This document shows positions 27,726-37,356 of a stretch of DNA of 64,000 nucleotides, piece after piece. The position numbers and the translations under genes are program-made. The stretch is taken from positions 1-64,000 of the forward strand of contig JANSXT010000003.1 of assembly GCA_024742765.1 (NCBI GenBank), given 5' to 3'. The notes beneath the pieces are model-generated. The model searched no databases, was not told the origin of the DNA, and saw nothing but the letters and a program-made list of their open reading frames with translations. How positions within the stretch are numbered: position 1 is the first letter of the stretch; each line of letters begins with the position of its first letter. Origin of the DNA: Phyllobacteriaceae bacterium (GTDB taxonomy: Bacteria > Pseudomonadota > Alphaproteobacteria > Rhizobiales > Rhizobiaceae).

Positions 27726-28676
27726 TCATGGTGCCTTGGAGAGGATACGGACCACGTCGAGCCCCTGTGTGCCCGACGAGAGCGGTGTGGCGCCGGTGCG
27801 CACGCAATCAAGAAAGTGCGCCAGTTCGTCGGTCAGCGCCATGCCGGGCGCAATCGCGATGGGCTCCGGCTCGCCCTTGTCCTGCTGCCAGCGCCCATCA
27901 TCGCCGCGCCGCACCGTGTGCGGCACCAGATGCAGCTTGTCCGGCCAGTCGGCGAGATCGTCCCAGACCAGCGTGCCGGTTTCGCCCGTCGCCGCAAAGC
28001 GCCGCTCGCCATAGGCCGAGTGGCGCGACACAAAAATGTGCGCCGTCGGCCCGCCGGCGAAATCCAGATGCACATGCGCCATGTCGGTCTGTCCGCCGGT
28101 CACCGACACCGGCTGCACAGCGACCGATCGCGGCGCGCCGTCAGCGAGGCTGAGCACCAGCGACAGATCGTGCGGCGCCAGATCCCACAACGCATCGAAC
28201 CGGTCATAGAATTTGCCAAAGCCCAGCCGGTGGCTCTGAATGTGCCGGACCTTACCGATCCGCCCCGCCTCGATCGCGCCGACCAGCGCGCGGAACGCAT
28301 TGTGATAGCGCAGCACATGGCCGACCATCAAAACGCGGCCATAATCGCGCGCGGTCGCGACCATCCTTTCCGCATCGGCAACGGTCAGCGCAATCGGCTT
28401 TTCGACCAGCACATGTTTGCCCGCTTCGAGCGCCGCGCAGGCCAGCGCCGCGTTTTCCTCGGCCGGCAGCGCCAGCACCAGGGCCTTGATCGCCGTGTCG
28501 GCGATGAGCGCCTCCACCGAGGCCGCGCGGGTGCCATGCTCTTCGGCAAGCGCTGCGGCACGGTCCGGATGCCGGTCGGCGACGGCGGCGAGCGCACCCA
28601 GCCCGGCCAGCGTGCGCACATGGTTTTGGCCCCATTGGCCGCATCCGATGACGGCGGCGGACGGTTGATCTGACAC
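27726..28676 (-). CDS. Gfo/Idh/MocA-family NAD(P)-dependent sugar dehydrogenase
   Basis: A 316-residue oxidoreductase with the N-terminal Rossmann motif AAVIGCGQWGQNH and the signature EKPIALTVADAE, whose Lys is the conserved catalytic-region residue. GTG 28676 with AGGAG 11 nt upstream gives the family N-terminus; ATG 28739 would add 21 residues. It probably oxidises a nucleotide-linked sugar for the aminotransferase encoded downstream. Confidence 0.88.
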   Translation of the reverse strand: MSDQPSAAVIGCGQWGQNHVRTLAGLGALAAVADRHPDRAAALAEEHGTRAASVEALIADTAIKALVLALPAEENAALACAALEAGKHVLVEKPIALTVADAERMVATARDYGRVLMVGHVLRYHNAFRALVGAIEAGRIGKVRHIQSHRLGFGKFYDRFDALWDLAPHDLSLVLSLADGAPRSVAVQPVSVTGGQTDMAHVHLDFAGGPTAHIFVSRHSAYGERRFAATGETGTLVWDDLADWPDKLHLVPHTVRRGDDGRWQQDKGEPEPIAIAPGMALTDELAHFLDCVRTGATPLSSGTQGLDVVRILSKAP

Positions 28677-29023
28677 GGGCGCTGGAACTCCTGATCGCGA
28701 AACTGGCGCGGTGGTAACGGCGCCGGCGTTCCGGCGCAAGCCGCATGATCGATGGGGCCGGTCGCCAACCCCGCTGGGCCGCTGACGGACAGCACACGTT
28801 CAAAGCCGGCGGTCGCCGCGAGGCGGCGCAAGACGCGCAATGCCAGACGGTTTTGCTCAACACCCATGCAGGTCCGGAGAGACCGCAGGCCCAGCGATGA
28901 ACCCTTGTCTTACTGCTCTACCTCGGTCCCGGGGAAGTACGCGCCTGCCGACGATGCTTTTTCGCCCCGCCGAGCGCGATTTTGCCGCACTGGCGACGGC
29001 AGCAAGATGCCCGGTTTGCTCGC

Positions 29024-29052
29024 TTGACAGCGCGAAGGCCCGGCCCTTATAT
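29024..29052 (+). promoter_or_regulatory. Promoter of the tRNA-Met gene
   Basis: TTGACA (29024-29029) and TTATAT (29047-29052) are separated by 17 bp, near-consensus for the housekeeping sigma factor. The predicted start is about 28 bp before the tRNA. The 348 bp from the dehydrogenase to the tRNA hold nothing else I can recognise. Confidence 0.8.
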
Positions 29053-29087
29053 CCGCCACGCTTTAGATGGGCCAAAAACGCCCCTTT

Positions 29088-29164
29088 GGCGGAGTAGCTC
29101 AGTCGGTTAGAGCAGTGGAATCATAATCCATGTGTCGGGGGTTCGAGTCCCTCCTCCGCTACCA
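29088..29164 (+). tRNA. tRNA-Met (CAT), elongator type
   Basis: A complete 77-nt cloverleaf: acceptor GGCGGAG/CTCCGCT, D arm GCTC/GAGC, anticodon stem GTGGA/TCCAT around loop ATCATAA (anticodon CAT), T arm GGGGG/CCCTC around TTCGAGT, and encoded CCA. The first pair is G-U. The sequence matches elongator tRNA-Met of alphaproteobacteria rather than the initiator. Its 3' part overlaps the recombinase remnant on the other strand. Confidence 0.95.
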
Positions 29165-29864
29165 CCGTACCCCCCGACGCGGCGATGCGCATGTTCGGAT
29201 AGACGTTCGGTGCTTCGGTGAGCGCCGCCAATCGGCCGTGGACCCGCAGCTTGAGCTTGCCGTCTGCATTGTGACCAACGACAACCTTCTCGATCAGATC
29301 GCGGATCGCCACGGCGGCGTCGGCATTGTCGGGCGAGATGCCGTCATCGAACGCCTGCGACAGGTTCTTCACGTACCGCTTGTAGCGGGCAATCGCCGCG
29401 GGACGCAGTGACACGATCGTGTCTTCCGGCTCCTGCTCGGCAAGCCGCGCTGTCAGACGTTGCTTGTCCGCTTCAAGCGCCTCGAGCTTCGACCCGGCAA
29501 CGGTCATGGACACGGCCTCGTCCTCAAACGCTTTCCACAGCCGCGCGATGGAACGTTCGACCTGTGCCAACTCGTTCTCAATTCGGGTTCGAGCATTGCG
29601 CTTTTCGGCTTGTAGTCGCAGGCGCTCGGCTTGATATGTCCTGACGAACCCGGCCAGCAGTTCCGGGCTCTTCAGATGCTGTTGTAGACCATCGAGGACC
29701 GCCGTTTCAATATTGTTGTCTAGATAGTAAATCTTGGTGTTGTCACAGGTGCCAGCCTCCCTGCGTGTCGAGCAGTGCATGCGCACACGGCCATGGTCGC
29801 GGTCCTTGACGGAGATACCGCCGCCACAGCGGTGGCATTTGAGCAGACCCGACAAGAGCCGCAT
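29121..29864 (-). pseudogene. Truncated large serine recombinase (C-terminal part only)
   Basis: The 247 residues correspond to the C-terminal half of a large serine recombinase: RLLSGLLKCHRCGGG and HCSTRREAGTC form the zinc beta-ribbon, then a coiled-coil (about 80-150) follows. The N-terminal catalytic resolvase domain with its Ser nucleophile is missing; the frame stops (TGA) about 16 codons before the first ATG. The last residues, EEGLEPPTHGL, are encoded by the 3' half of the tRNA-Met gene in antisense, as expected when an element is integrated at a tRNA. It is a remnant marking the left edge of an island. Confidence 0.88.
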
Positions 29865-30249
29865 GGGTTTGCACTGCTTGTGCGGGAAATCCAGCGCATG
29901 TCACAGATCAAAGGAATGCCAAACCACCGGTAAGAAGTGTCAAACACTATGAGAATTGGACGGAAAAGGCTTGAAAAGGCCGGCCATCTGTTCACTTTTT
30001 GCTGCTAGCCCGTCGGCTGTGTTCCGAAAGGGCCTCGTGGCAGCAAAGCCGTCTTTCGCACATAGGCCTGTTATCAACCCCGAACACAGCGACAACAATG
30101 CCTGCACACCATGATTTCGGACTTTTGCACTGGACTGCTTGTCAATGTGCCAACCCCGTGCCGGCATCGCTGATTCCCTACTGTGCGATACGGAATTGTC
30201 GCGCTCACAGCGTCATTTCCGGTGCCTGACACGAACCTTGCCTTTGCGC
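29865..30249. other. Gene-free stretch beside the recombinase remnant
   Basis: No supported gene. About 16 codons at the left edge continue the recombinase frame (PHKQCKP just before the zinc ribbon) up to a stop, so the deletion end of the recombinase probably lies near 29915. The rest shows no recognisable element. Confidence 0.5.
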
Positions 30250-32778
30250 TTACTCGACGGCCGGAGGAATGAAGACTTCGTCCCTTAGAGTGTTGATGGG
30301 GCTCGAGGCACCGAACATCGCTTCTTCATTGGCCTGGCTGGCCGCTACAGCGCCGGCCAGTCCTTCATTGAACAGCCGGTTGAGCTCCTCATAATGTGGC
30401 GGCACATATCCGTTTGAATATTGGTGCGTTGACGGTGGATGGGTTGCGACGATGATCAAGCGGCCCGAGGCGTCGGTTTTCGGCTCATGACTTGATGGAT
30501 CAATGCAAAGGGAAACCGGATCAGACGCCTTGAACGGCTCCAGCGCAACACCGCGGGCGACGTCGAAGGTTGGCGTGTCGTCATCGATGGTTGGCCAGTC
30601 CTGGTCGAGGCCCCGCGATGAACGTCCGATGTCAATGTCCCGGAACCCGCAATCCGCAATGGCCGGATCTTGCAGTGAGTAGACCCCGACCGTGACGCTC
30701 TCGGGTTTGAGAAGCAGCCGGTGGTTGACGTCGGTTCCGGCCTCAAAGTTGGCCACCTCATGCCAAGTCAGGCCTCCCGGAAACGTCGGCGTCTGTGGTT
30801 TCGCATCGAGGAATGAATAGGGCGGCTCCCCTTTGTTTATGTCGATTGCCAGCTTGATCTCGGCACGATCCGCCGGCACGTCAAACCCATTGACGTCAAA
30901 AAGCCACTGCGCTGGATCGGTATCGCTTCGGCCTGCGCTTTCAAATGTAACGCCCGGCCGATAGCTCGAAATCTCGGGTGCATAATCGAGCAGTCCGGAA
31001 AATGTGACGCGCACTTCCCAGCGTCCGATCCTGGCAGCCTCATCATGGCTGACCGCATTGTCGGCCGTCATGACAAGCTTGCGCGGCATAAGCCCATGCT
31101 CGCGTAGATCCTGCAAAGCTGACAGTTGCGCTCTGACAGCGTCGCGCGCGGCGATGAGTCTTCGCTTGGCTGCCGCAAGACGCATATAGCTTTGTTGCTG
31201 CAGTGCTGCGTCCAGCGTGTTGCGGAAGGCCCGGTGCTGCTCGGTGTCCTTGAGCGTGTCGGTGAGCACCTGCGCCAGATATTTAGAACCGGTTGTCAGC
31301 GCCGCGATGCCAACCTTTGCACCCGCCGATCCCAGTTCCGCGCCGGCGAGAGCTCTGGCCGAAAGCTCCGCCATGTCAGCGGCACCATCTGCCATCACCA
31401 TTTCCAGCAAGTCACCCAAAACAACGCTTTCATGGGCCGAGAGCGTGGAACTGCCGTCAGGTCCCGACGCATCGGACAGCAGATACTCAGCCCACTTTTT
31501 CCCGCGATAGGTGCTGCCGGTTTCGCTGAGAAGGACTTTCACACCGCGGGCATCCATTTTCTGGACCGCCCATTTGAAGAGGACGTTGAAAGCTTGATCA
31601 GCTTGTTGCGTGCTCCCTTTCGACCCCGCCTTCAACACTGCTTCCAGAAACCCGAGCGTTGCGGGACCGGCAAGCCCGCCCGTCGCCGCCGACGTGACGA
31701 TGACCGCGGCACTCTCGGCAACAAGCGTGAACACGGCCATGTCGCGATCAAGCCGGATCATCGCCAATTGAGCGTTCCCGGCCCGGTCGGATGAATCTTT
31801 CCAATCGGCTGCAATCTGCGCCATCTCGCGGTCGGCAACGTCGATCAGACGATCAAGCTCTTCGAGATCCTGCCGGACGAAGGCCAGCGCGTCGTCCGTC
31901 GCTTGGATCAGCCTGGCTGAGGCGGGGTCCGGTTGTCCGTCCCGGTCCTCGGTCATCTCCGCTTCGTACCAGGGCTGACCATCGAGACTGACGCTGACAC
32001 GTTTCACATAGACCGGTTGATGTCTGAGAAGAGCCGAGAGCAGCGCGCTCGCCGCATTTTCTTCCTGGCCAGCCTGGACGACCACGGTCTCTTGGAGCGG
32101 AAGGTGGCCGATATCGTCGAGCATTTCATGATAGGCTTTTTCCAACGCCTGGACATCCTCCAGCGTTGGCGCATCTTCGGCGATTGCGGCCAAGGCAGAT
32201 TGAAAACCGGTCTGTTTCCGCCTCAATTCCCCGTCAGCCCTTGCGAGTTCTTCCTGTATCTCGCGCAGTCTGGTTTCTGCTTGGCGAAGGGCATCGCGTT
32301 TGATGTCCGCCTCGGCGGTAAGCCCCTGGATGAGCGCCTTGTCGGTTCCCGATTGGGCGTCGCGCAGCGCGTACAAGATGTTGAGCAGCCGGGCATTCCG
32401 GTCTTCGACCTCGGCATTTGCAAACTCGGCAGCGGACCGAAGATCGGTGATCGCGCTCCTCATCTGGCGGACGTCCTCGTCATGGCCTTGCCGCAGATCG
32501 ACCTTGGCCTTGTCGGCCAGACGCATTTGTTCCCAGAGTTCCGCCCAGTCGTTCAGATAGTCGATACGGCTGCGTTCGCGTGCCGCTCCGCGCTGGCGGG
32601 CACTTGCCAGCGTTTCCTGGTATGTCTGACGGGCCTCTTGGTAGGCGCGCTCTGCCGCTCTTATCTCAAGCGAGGCCTTGCTGTCGGCCTGCGCCACGGG
32701 CATGGCCACAAGGCCCGAAATCAACGCGGTTGATACCGCGAAAGCGGGCAAAAAAGTTCGATCTTGGCGCTCTGCCAT
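30250..32778 (-). CDS. Exported coiled-coil protein of unknown function
   Basis: An 842-residue protein. A signal peptide (TFLPAFAVSTALISGLVAMPVAQA) is followed by a long charged coiled-coil (about 30-230, rich in Ala/Glu/Arg/Gln). A central helical part has a glycine/alanine-rich hydrophobic stretch (VAESAAVIVTSAATGG, about 355-385), and a beta-rich C-terminal half follows from about 570. ATG 32778 puts the signal peptide at the start. It is third in a unit with the VWA and SH3-like genes; 31 bp separate it from the latter. I recognise no family. Membrane-disturbing or surface-scaffold roles are both possible. Confidence 0.75.
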   Translation of the reverse strand: MAERQDRTFLPAFAVSTALISGLVAMPVAQADSKASLEIRAAERAYQEARQTYQETLASARQRGAARERSRIDYLNDWAELWEQMRLADKAKVDLRQGHDEDVRQMRSAITDLRSAAEFANAEVEDRNARLLNILYALRDAQSGTDKALIQGLTAEADIKRDALRQAETRLREIQEELARADGELRRKQTGFQSALAAIAEDAPTLEDVQALEKAYHEMLDDIGHLPLQETVVVQAGQEENAASALLSALLRHQPVYVKRVSVSLDGQPWYEAEMTEDRDGQPDPASARLIQATDDALAFVRQDLEELDRLIDVADREMAQIAADWKDSSDRAGNAQLAMIRLDRDMAVFTLVAESAAVIVTSAATGGLAGPATLGFLEAVLKAGSKGSTQQADQAFNVLFKWAVQKMDARGVKVLLSETGSTYRGKKWAEYLLSDASGPDGSSTLSAHESVVLGDLLEMVMADGAADMAELSARALAGAELGSAGAKVGIAALTTGSKYLAQVLTDTLKDTEQHRAFRNTLDAALQQQSYMRLAAAKRRLIAARDAVRAQLSALQDLREHGLMPRKLVMTADNAVSHDEAARIGRWEVRVTFSGLLDYAPEISSYRPGVTFESAGRSDTDPAQWLFDVNGFDVPADRAEIKLAIDINKGEPPYSFLDAKPQTPTFPGGLTWHEVANFEAGTDVNHRLLLKPESVTVGVYSLQDPAIADCGFRDIDIGRSSRGLDQDWPTIDDDTPTFDVARGVALEPFKASDPVSLCIDPSSHEPKTDASGRLIIVATHPPSTHQYSNGYVPPHYEELNRLFNEGLAGAVAASQANEEAMFGASSPINTLRDEVFIPPAVE

Positions 32779-32809
32779 TTTTGAACGCCCTGGCCGAAGA
32801 GGCGCGGTG

Positions 32810-33211
32810 TCAGCCTGCCAGAATTTCAATCCAGTCCTCATGAACCCACCCTTTTCTTCCGGGATACGGGACCGGTCGGTCCGCCTCGATCGGGCTGCAG
32901 CTCATATCGTAGCCGACATCGTAAACGATACCGATCCAGCTGCCGCGTTGCTCAAACAGCCAGACCGGGTCTTCATTGTGCAGTTCGTCAAGCTTGCTGT
33001 AGCCCGTTCCCGGCCCTGAACGAACGGCAAGAAAACCGTCTCCGTCAGCCTTCAGTCCCGACACCTTGCCCAAAGCGCAGGTATCAAGATCGTCGCTCGC
33101 AATTTCCATCACCGGGACATCCAGGTTCTGGGCGTAAACCGGCGTCAGGCCCGCAAGGGCAAACCCGACGGCCACAATGATACAGCCCAGATTCTCACCA
33201 ATTGGTCTCAT
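32810..33211 (-). CDS. Exported SH3-like domain protein
   Basis: A 133-residue protein with a signal peptide ending near GLTPVYAQ. A bacterial SH3 fold follows: LAVRSGPGTGYSKLDEL (about 59-75), VWLFEQRGSWIGIVYD and KGWVHEDWIEI. Such domains bind peptidoglycan or peptides in the envelope. ATG 33211 starts 7 bp after the VWA gene stop. It is the middle gene of the exported three-gene unit. Confidence 0.85.
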   Translation of the reverse strand: MRPIGENLGCIIVAVGFALAGLTPVYAQNLDVPVMEIASDDLDTCALGKVSGLKADGDGFLAVRSGPGTGYSKLDELHNEDPVWLFEQRGSWIGIVYDVGYDMSCSPIEADRPVPYPGRKGWVHEDWIEILAG

Positions 33212-33218
33212 AAGCCCC

Positions 33219-34925
33219 TCATGGAACAGCGACATCGACCGTCGTGGTCTTGCCGGCATCAACTTCGAACGGATCGGTGTTGTAGGTTTCGCCAGCGCTC
33301 AACACACGCAAACGATACTGGCCGGGCTCGAGCGCCAATGTGTTTGTTCCACCCCGATTGTAATAGGCGATCCTTCTGTCGTCAGACATCCGGACATAGT
33401 CGATGTTGGAAATGCCTTTGCCGCTTTGGCTGCTTACCGTGTGAGAGAGCAGGCCGGCCTGCAGGTTCAAGATTGGCGATGTGGTCTGGTTGCCCCTGAT
33501 CGAAAACGGAAAGACCCGTGAGACAGACTGCGTTTTGCGCTGATAGGTGACAATCGCTCTGACGAAATAGTCGCCCGCGCGAAGCGGAAGTTCACGGTTT
33601 TGCGCACCCAGGCTGAACACAATGCGATTGGCGCGCGCTTCGGCATCGGCCTGCGAGCCGTAGACTTCATAGTCCACGTTGCCACCGAGCGGATCTCCGC
33701 CATCTGCCAGCACGGCCGATGGTTGGAAATAGCCAACACGCATGTCGAACCGGTGGCGTGTCTCCTGACCGGCAAAAATCTCGATCTCGGCGCTTTCCTT
33801 CACACGGTCATGGGTTGCCACGACTTTGTACCGGCCGGCGGGCAGCCAAACAGCCGCGTTGGAGCTGGCCTGGCTGGCAAACAACGTATTGGCCGCGACA
33901 CCGTCCGAAATCGGAAAGAACTCGTATTGGATCGGTTCTGCCGCAATCGTCTCGTCGTCGCTGGCGTATGCAAACATGACGGCCGAGCCACCCTCAAGAT
34001 TGACAGCCCCGATTTGCTGACCGTCCTGACCGATCACCAACTCGGCCTCTCGGACCAGATTGCTTGACTGATAGCGTGCGCTGACGCGATAGGTGCCCGG
34101 AGCGATCTGCGGACCGTCGGGATAAAGCAGACCCAGCCCGTCATAGAGCGTCGAACTCTCAGCGTCCTGGATCGTCCAGTGAACCTTGGGGGGATCGATC
34201 TTTTCGCACGTGTCGCAAAACTTCGCGTAAAGGCGCAGGGAGGGTTCCGGCTCCGCCGGCGGCGGAGTGGCGGGAACCGCTGCCGCGGCGAGCGTCTCGT
34301 CGAGCGCAGACTTCAGTTCGTCGGCGTTTCCGGCTGCGAAAAAGCGCCCGCCGGACCTGTCGGCAATGCATTGCAGGGCTTTGGACTCTTCTTCGCTGAC
34401 ATCGAACCCGATCACATGGACATCAAATCCCGGGTTCAGAACGTTAAAGGAAAATGCCGCTGCGCAAGGGTCGGCATCACAGGTTTCGAGGCCATCGCTG
34501 ACCAGCACGATCGATGACTTTCCGCTCCCTGAATCAATTGCCAGCGCGCCGTTGATCAGGCTTTGCGTGATCGGCGTCTTGCCGCGCGGCGTTATGGACT
34601 GGATCTCATCGATCAGCACGTCACGGTCAACGGCTCCGGGACGGGCAACAAGCTCGATATCCCGGCAATCATCCTTGCGGCGATGTCCATAGACCATCAG
34701 GCCGACCGGGACTGCTTCATCCCAGTCGGTGATAAGATCGGACATGACCTCTTTGGCGATCGTGATCTTTGCGGTGCCGTCAATTTGGCCCCACATGGAA
34801 TTCGACCCGTCCAACACGAAAAGAACGCGCCCGTCGACATTGTTTTGTGCCAGTGAAAAGGAGGTCCCAAACAGAAGGATCATTGCGGCTGCGGCGCAGC
34901 TTTTAAGAAACAATTTTGTCGGCAA
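33219..34925 (-). CDS. Exported von Willebrand factor A domain protein
   Basis: A 568-residue protein with a signal peptide (KSCAAAAMILLFGTSFSLAQ). The VWA domain (about 32-210) has an intact metal site: D39-G-S41-N-S43 in FVLDGSNSMWG, a Thr in GKTPITQSLI, and VLVSDGLETCD. Several beta-sandwich repeats with GxYxV strands (GTYRVSARY, GRYKVVATH, GDYFVRAIV, GQYRLRVLS) fill residues about 230-568. It is the first gene of a three-gene exported cassette. The fold resembles TerY/YfbK-type surface VWA proteins; the target is unknown. Confidence 0.88.
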   Translation of the reverse strand: MPTKLFLKSCAAAAMILLFGTSFSLAQNNVDGRVLFVLDGSNSMWGQIDGTAKITIAKEVMSDLITDWDEAVPVGLMVYGHRRKDDCRDIELVARPGAVDRDVLIDEIQSITPRGKTPITQSLINGALAIDSGSGKSSIVLVSDGLETCDADPCAAAFSFNVLNPGFDVHVIGFDVSEEESKALQCIADRSGGRFFAAGNADELKSALDETLAAAAVPATPPPAEPEPSLRLYAKFCDTCEKIDPPKVHWTIQDAESSTLYDGLGLLYPDGPQIAPGTYRVSARYQSSNLVREAELVIGQDGQQIGAVNLEGGSAVMFAYASDDETIAAEPIQYEFFPISDGVAANTLFASQASSNAAVWLPAGRYKVVATHDRVKESAEIEIFAGQETRHRFDMRVGYFQPSAVLADGGDPLGGNVDYEVYGSQADAEARANRIVFSLGAQNRELPLRAGDYFVRAIVTYQRKTQSVSRVFPFSIRGNQTTSPILNLQAGLLSHTVSSQSGKGISNIDYVRMSDDRRIAYYNRGGTNTLALEPGQYRLRVLSAGETYNTDPFEVDAGKTTTVDVAVP

Positions 34926-35537
34926 TCGAAACTCCGGAATTTGTCCGGTATGATCCTATTGCCCTTCGCCCAGTCGGGCGTCAGGCAAAACCGGATATGC
35001 CCATACCGGCATCGACCCTAAGGAAGCGTCATGGGCTGCGCAAGCGCCTGAACGCTGACCTATTAACCCGTGGAATTTCGAGTTGCTCGCAAGGATCAGC
35101 GCCCCGGGGACCGATCGCCACAAAAACCGCCACCATGCGACAAAGAGCGTTCGGCCCAAAGCCGAGACTGCATCCACAATCGCGCAATGGACATCGGCTT
35201 TTGGCGGCATTGCGGACATAACCAAATTTGCGCAATGCGGGACTTCTGCTGTTGCAGCGTTCGCCGCCACAGCATTAATTTGCGGATCCAGTGTAACCTT
35301 TGCGGCGGCGCATCTTAGTTCGACAGTTCCTCGCAGGGGATCGAACCTCAGGCTCCTGAACCACAAGCCGTCCGCGGGCCTTTGCTACCCCATACGAACT
35401 GAGCATTGCGGCTCGACCCTGACCATTGCTGGGCCGAAATCCCACACCGGGTTATGATTGGCGATCGGACATATCGGTCGTCAATGTGATCCAAGCCAAT
35501 CATCGCTATGCGCAGATGTCAGGTCTTACGTCGGAGA
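34926..35537. other. Gene-free region with a dispersed-repeat fragment
   Basis: 612 bp with no supported gene. On the minus strand around 35130-35230 the sequence reads ATGTCCGCAATGCCGCCAAAAGCC, whose translation MSAMPPKAD is a phrase I know from many short alphaproteobacterial open frames that are probably repeats rather than genes. The rest is featureless. Confidence 0.5.
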
Positions 35538-36578
35538 CTAACCAGACATTTCGATCTGGACCTTCACATCTTCAGCGCGACCCTCGGCGGCGCGTTCGAA
35601 GGCGGCGATGCTGTCGGCAAAAGCAAATGTTGCAGAGATCAGCGGCTTGACGTCGATTTTGCCACTCGCAAGGAGATTCACGGCGCGGTCGTAGACATTC
35701 GCGTAGCGGAATACCGTGCGCACTGTGACCTCACGCACTTGCAGCGCGACGATGTCGATCGCCACCGGGTCAATAGGCATGCCTATTGCGACGAGGGTGC
35801 CGCCTGGACGGAGGTAATTGGCAATGTCCCGAAAGGCCGCCGGGGCGCCGGAGCATTCGAATAGCAAATCCGCGCCCCAGCCTCCGGTCGCTCTGCCCAC
35901 CTGATCAATGGCGGGGCCATTGCGCGCATAAAGCGGAGTGATGTCGCGGAATTGTGCGGCGAGGTCCAGTTTTGCCTCTTGGGGGTCGAACAAGAGTACT
36001 TCGGAGCAACCTGCGGCCAAGGCGGTCAGCGCTTGCAACAATCCGATTGGCCCCGCGCCCAGCACAACGGCGATGTCACCGGGGCTGACCTGTGCCTTTT
36101 GCGTGGCTTGCAGACAAACCGCCAGCGGTTCAACCATTGCCCCTTCCGCCGCGCTGACGTTGTCCGGCAATTTGAAACAAAGCGATGCGGGATGCACAAC
36201 CTCTGGCGTCAGGCAGCCGTGATCCGGCGGTGTGGCCCAAAAGGTCAAGCCCGGGTCAAGGTTATAGAGACCGATGCGACTGGCCCGAGATGCCCAATCC
36301 GGCACGCCCGGTTCGATGCAGACCCGGTCACCGACCTTGAGGCCTGTCACCTCTGATCCGGTCTCAATCACGATACCGGCTGCTTCATGGCCCAGCACCA
36401 TCGGCTCTTTGACAATGAAGGGGCCGATCCGCCCGTGCTGGTAATAATGCACGTCGCTGCCGCAGACACCGACCACTTCGGTCCTTATCTTCACGTCGTG
36501 GGGGCCGACCTGTGTTGGCAAGTCGATATCACGCAAAGACAGCTCCAATGCGGGTTCGAGAACAAGGGCTTGAGCCAT
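35538..36578 (-). CDS. Zinc-dependent polyol dehydrogenase (xylitol/sorbitol dehydrogenase-like)
   Basis: A 346-residue medium-chain dehydrogenase. The catalytic zinc site is present ([20 protein letters not shown]) and the Rossmann motif is [10 protein letters not shown]. In the lobe loop, where many relatives have four structural-zinc cysteines, it reads [15 protein letters not shown], so the structural zinc is lost, as in sorbitol dehydrogenase. It would oxidise a pentitol such as xylitol or arabinitol to a ketopentose for the xylulokinase. It is the last of four minus-strand genes in the sugar locus. Confidence 0.88.
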   Translation of the reverse strand: MAQALVLEPALELSLRDIDLPTQVGPHDVKIRTEVVGVCGSDVHYYQHGRIGPFIVKEPMVLGHEAAGIVIETGSEVTGLKVGDRVCIEPGVPDWASRASRIGLYNLDPGLTFWATPPDHGCLTPEVVHPASLCFKLPDNVSAAEGAMVEPLAVCLQATQKAQVSPGDIAVVLGAGPIGLLQALTALAAGCSEVLLFDPQEAKLDLAAQFRDITPLYARNGPAIDQVGRATGGWGADLLFECSGAPAAFRDIANYLRPGGTLVAIGMPIDPVAIDIVALQVREVTVRTVFRYANVYDRAVNLLASGKIDVKPLISATFAFADSIAAFERAAEGRAEDVKVQIEMSG

Positions 36579-36596
36579 TTCGGGACCTTTCAGGTG

Positions 36597-37355
36597 TCAG
36601 AGGCAGGTATACCCGCCATCCACGTTCAAGACGGCCCCGGTGATCAGGCTCGCCGCATCGGACGCCAGAAATTGCACGGCGGAGGCGACCTCATCTGGCT
36701 GACCCAGCCGGGCCATAGGGGTCAGCGATTTCCAATGATCAATGAGCGCCTCACCATCTTCGACGTTATCCAGCAGTGGCGTGGCGATATAGGTCGGTGC
36801 GACGGCGTTCACACGCACGCCCTTTGGAGCCCATTCCACGGCCATGGAGCGCGTCAGGTGATGTACGGCCGCCTTGGAGGCGTTGTAGTGGCACTGCGGC
36901 TGCGGGGTGTTGACGATCTGGGCCGACATGGAGCCGATGTTGACGATAGCCCCGCCACCCTTGGCGAACATCGCCGGTGCAAAGGCTCGGCAGGTGCGGA
37001 ACACACCGGTGAGGTTCACGTCGATCACGAATTGCCAGTCCTCGTCCGACATGTCTTCTGCCGCCGCAGAGGTCACAACACCTGCATTGCACACCAGAAT
37101 ATCCACCGGATTGGCCGTGGCAGCAGCGTTCAGCTGTTCGGTTGAAGTGACGTTGAGCGCCATGCCCCGCGCCGCATAACCTTGGGAGGCCAGCATTTGC
37201 GCGGCGGCCTCTGCGCCATCAGCATTCAGGTCAGAGATGATCACCTGCGCGCCTGTGGCGGCAAGCGCTTCGGCACAGGCAAACCCGATGCCCTGTCCCG
37301 CGCCGGTGACCAAGGCTGTCTTGCCCGAAAGCGAGAGTTTTCCAGCATAATCCAT
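36597..37355 (-). CDS. Short-chain dehydrogenase/reductase of the sugar locus
   Basis: A 252-residue canonical SDR with TGAGQGIG, NAG, the Ser before YNASK, and the closing LNVDGGYTC. ATG 37355 starts 1 bp after the 2-hydroxyacid dehydrogenase stop and gives the family length; the frame is open upstream only because it runs through that gene. Likely oxidises a pentose or polyol; in Weimberg-type loci an SDR oxidises the free aldopentose. Confidence 0.92.
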   Translation of the reverse strand: MDYAGKLSLSGKTALVTGAGQGIGFACAEALAATGAQVIISDLNADGAEAAAQMLASQGYAARGMALNVTSTEQLNAAATANPVDILVCNAGVVTSAAAEDMSDEDWQFVIDVNLTGVFRTCRAFAPAMFAKGGGAIVNIGSMSAQIVNTPQPQCHYNASKAAVHHLTRSMAVEWAPKGVRVNAVAPTYIATPLLDNVEDGEALIDHWKSLTPMARLGQPDEVASAVQFLASDAASLITGAVLNVDGGYTCL

Positions 37356-37356
37356 A

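Noticed and set aside
34956-35366. Minus-strand 136-codon open frame containing MSAMPPKAD
   Set aside because: The phrase recurs in many spurious short frames of alphaproteobacteria and looks like a repeat; there is no ribosome binding site or domain.
35330-35390. tRNA-like T-arm sequence GGTTCGATCCCC on the minus strand
   Set aside because: Flanking sequence does not fold into acceptor, D or anticodon arms.
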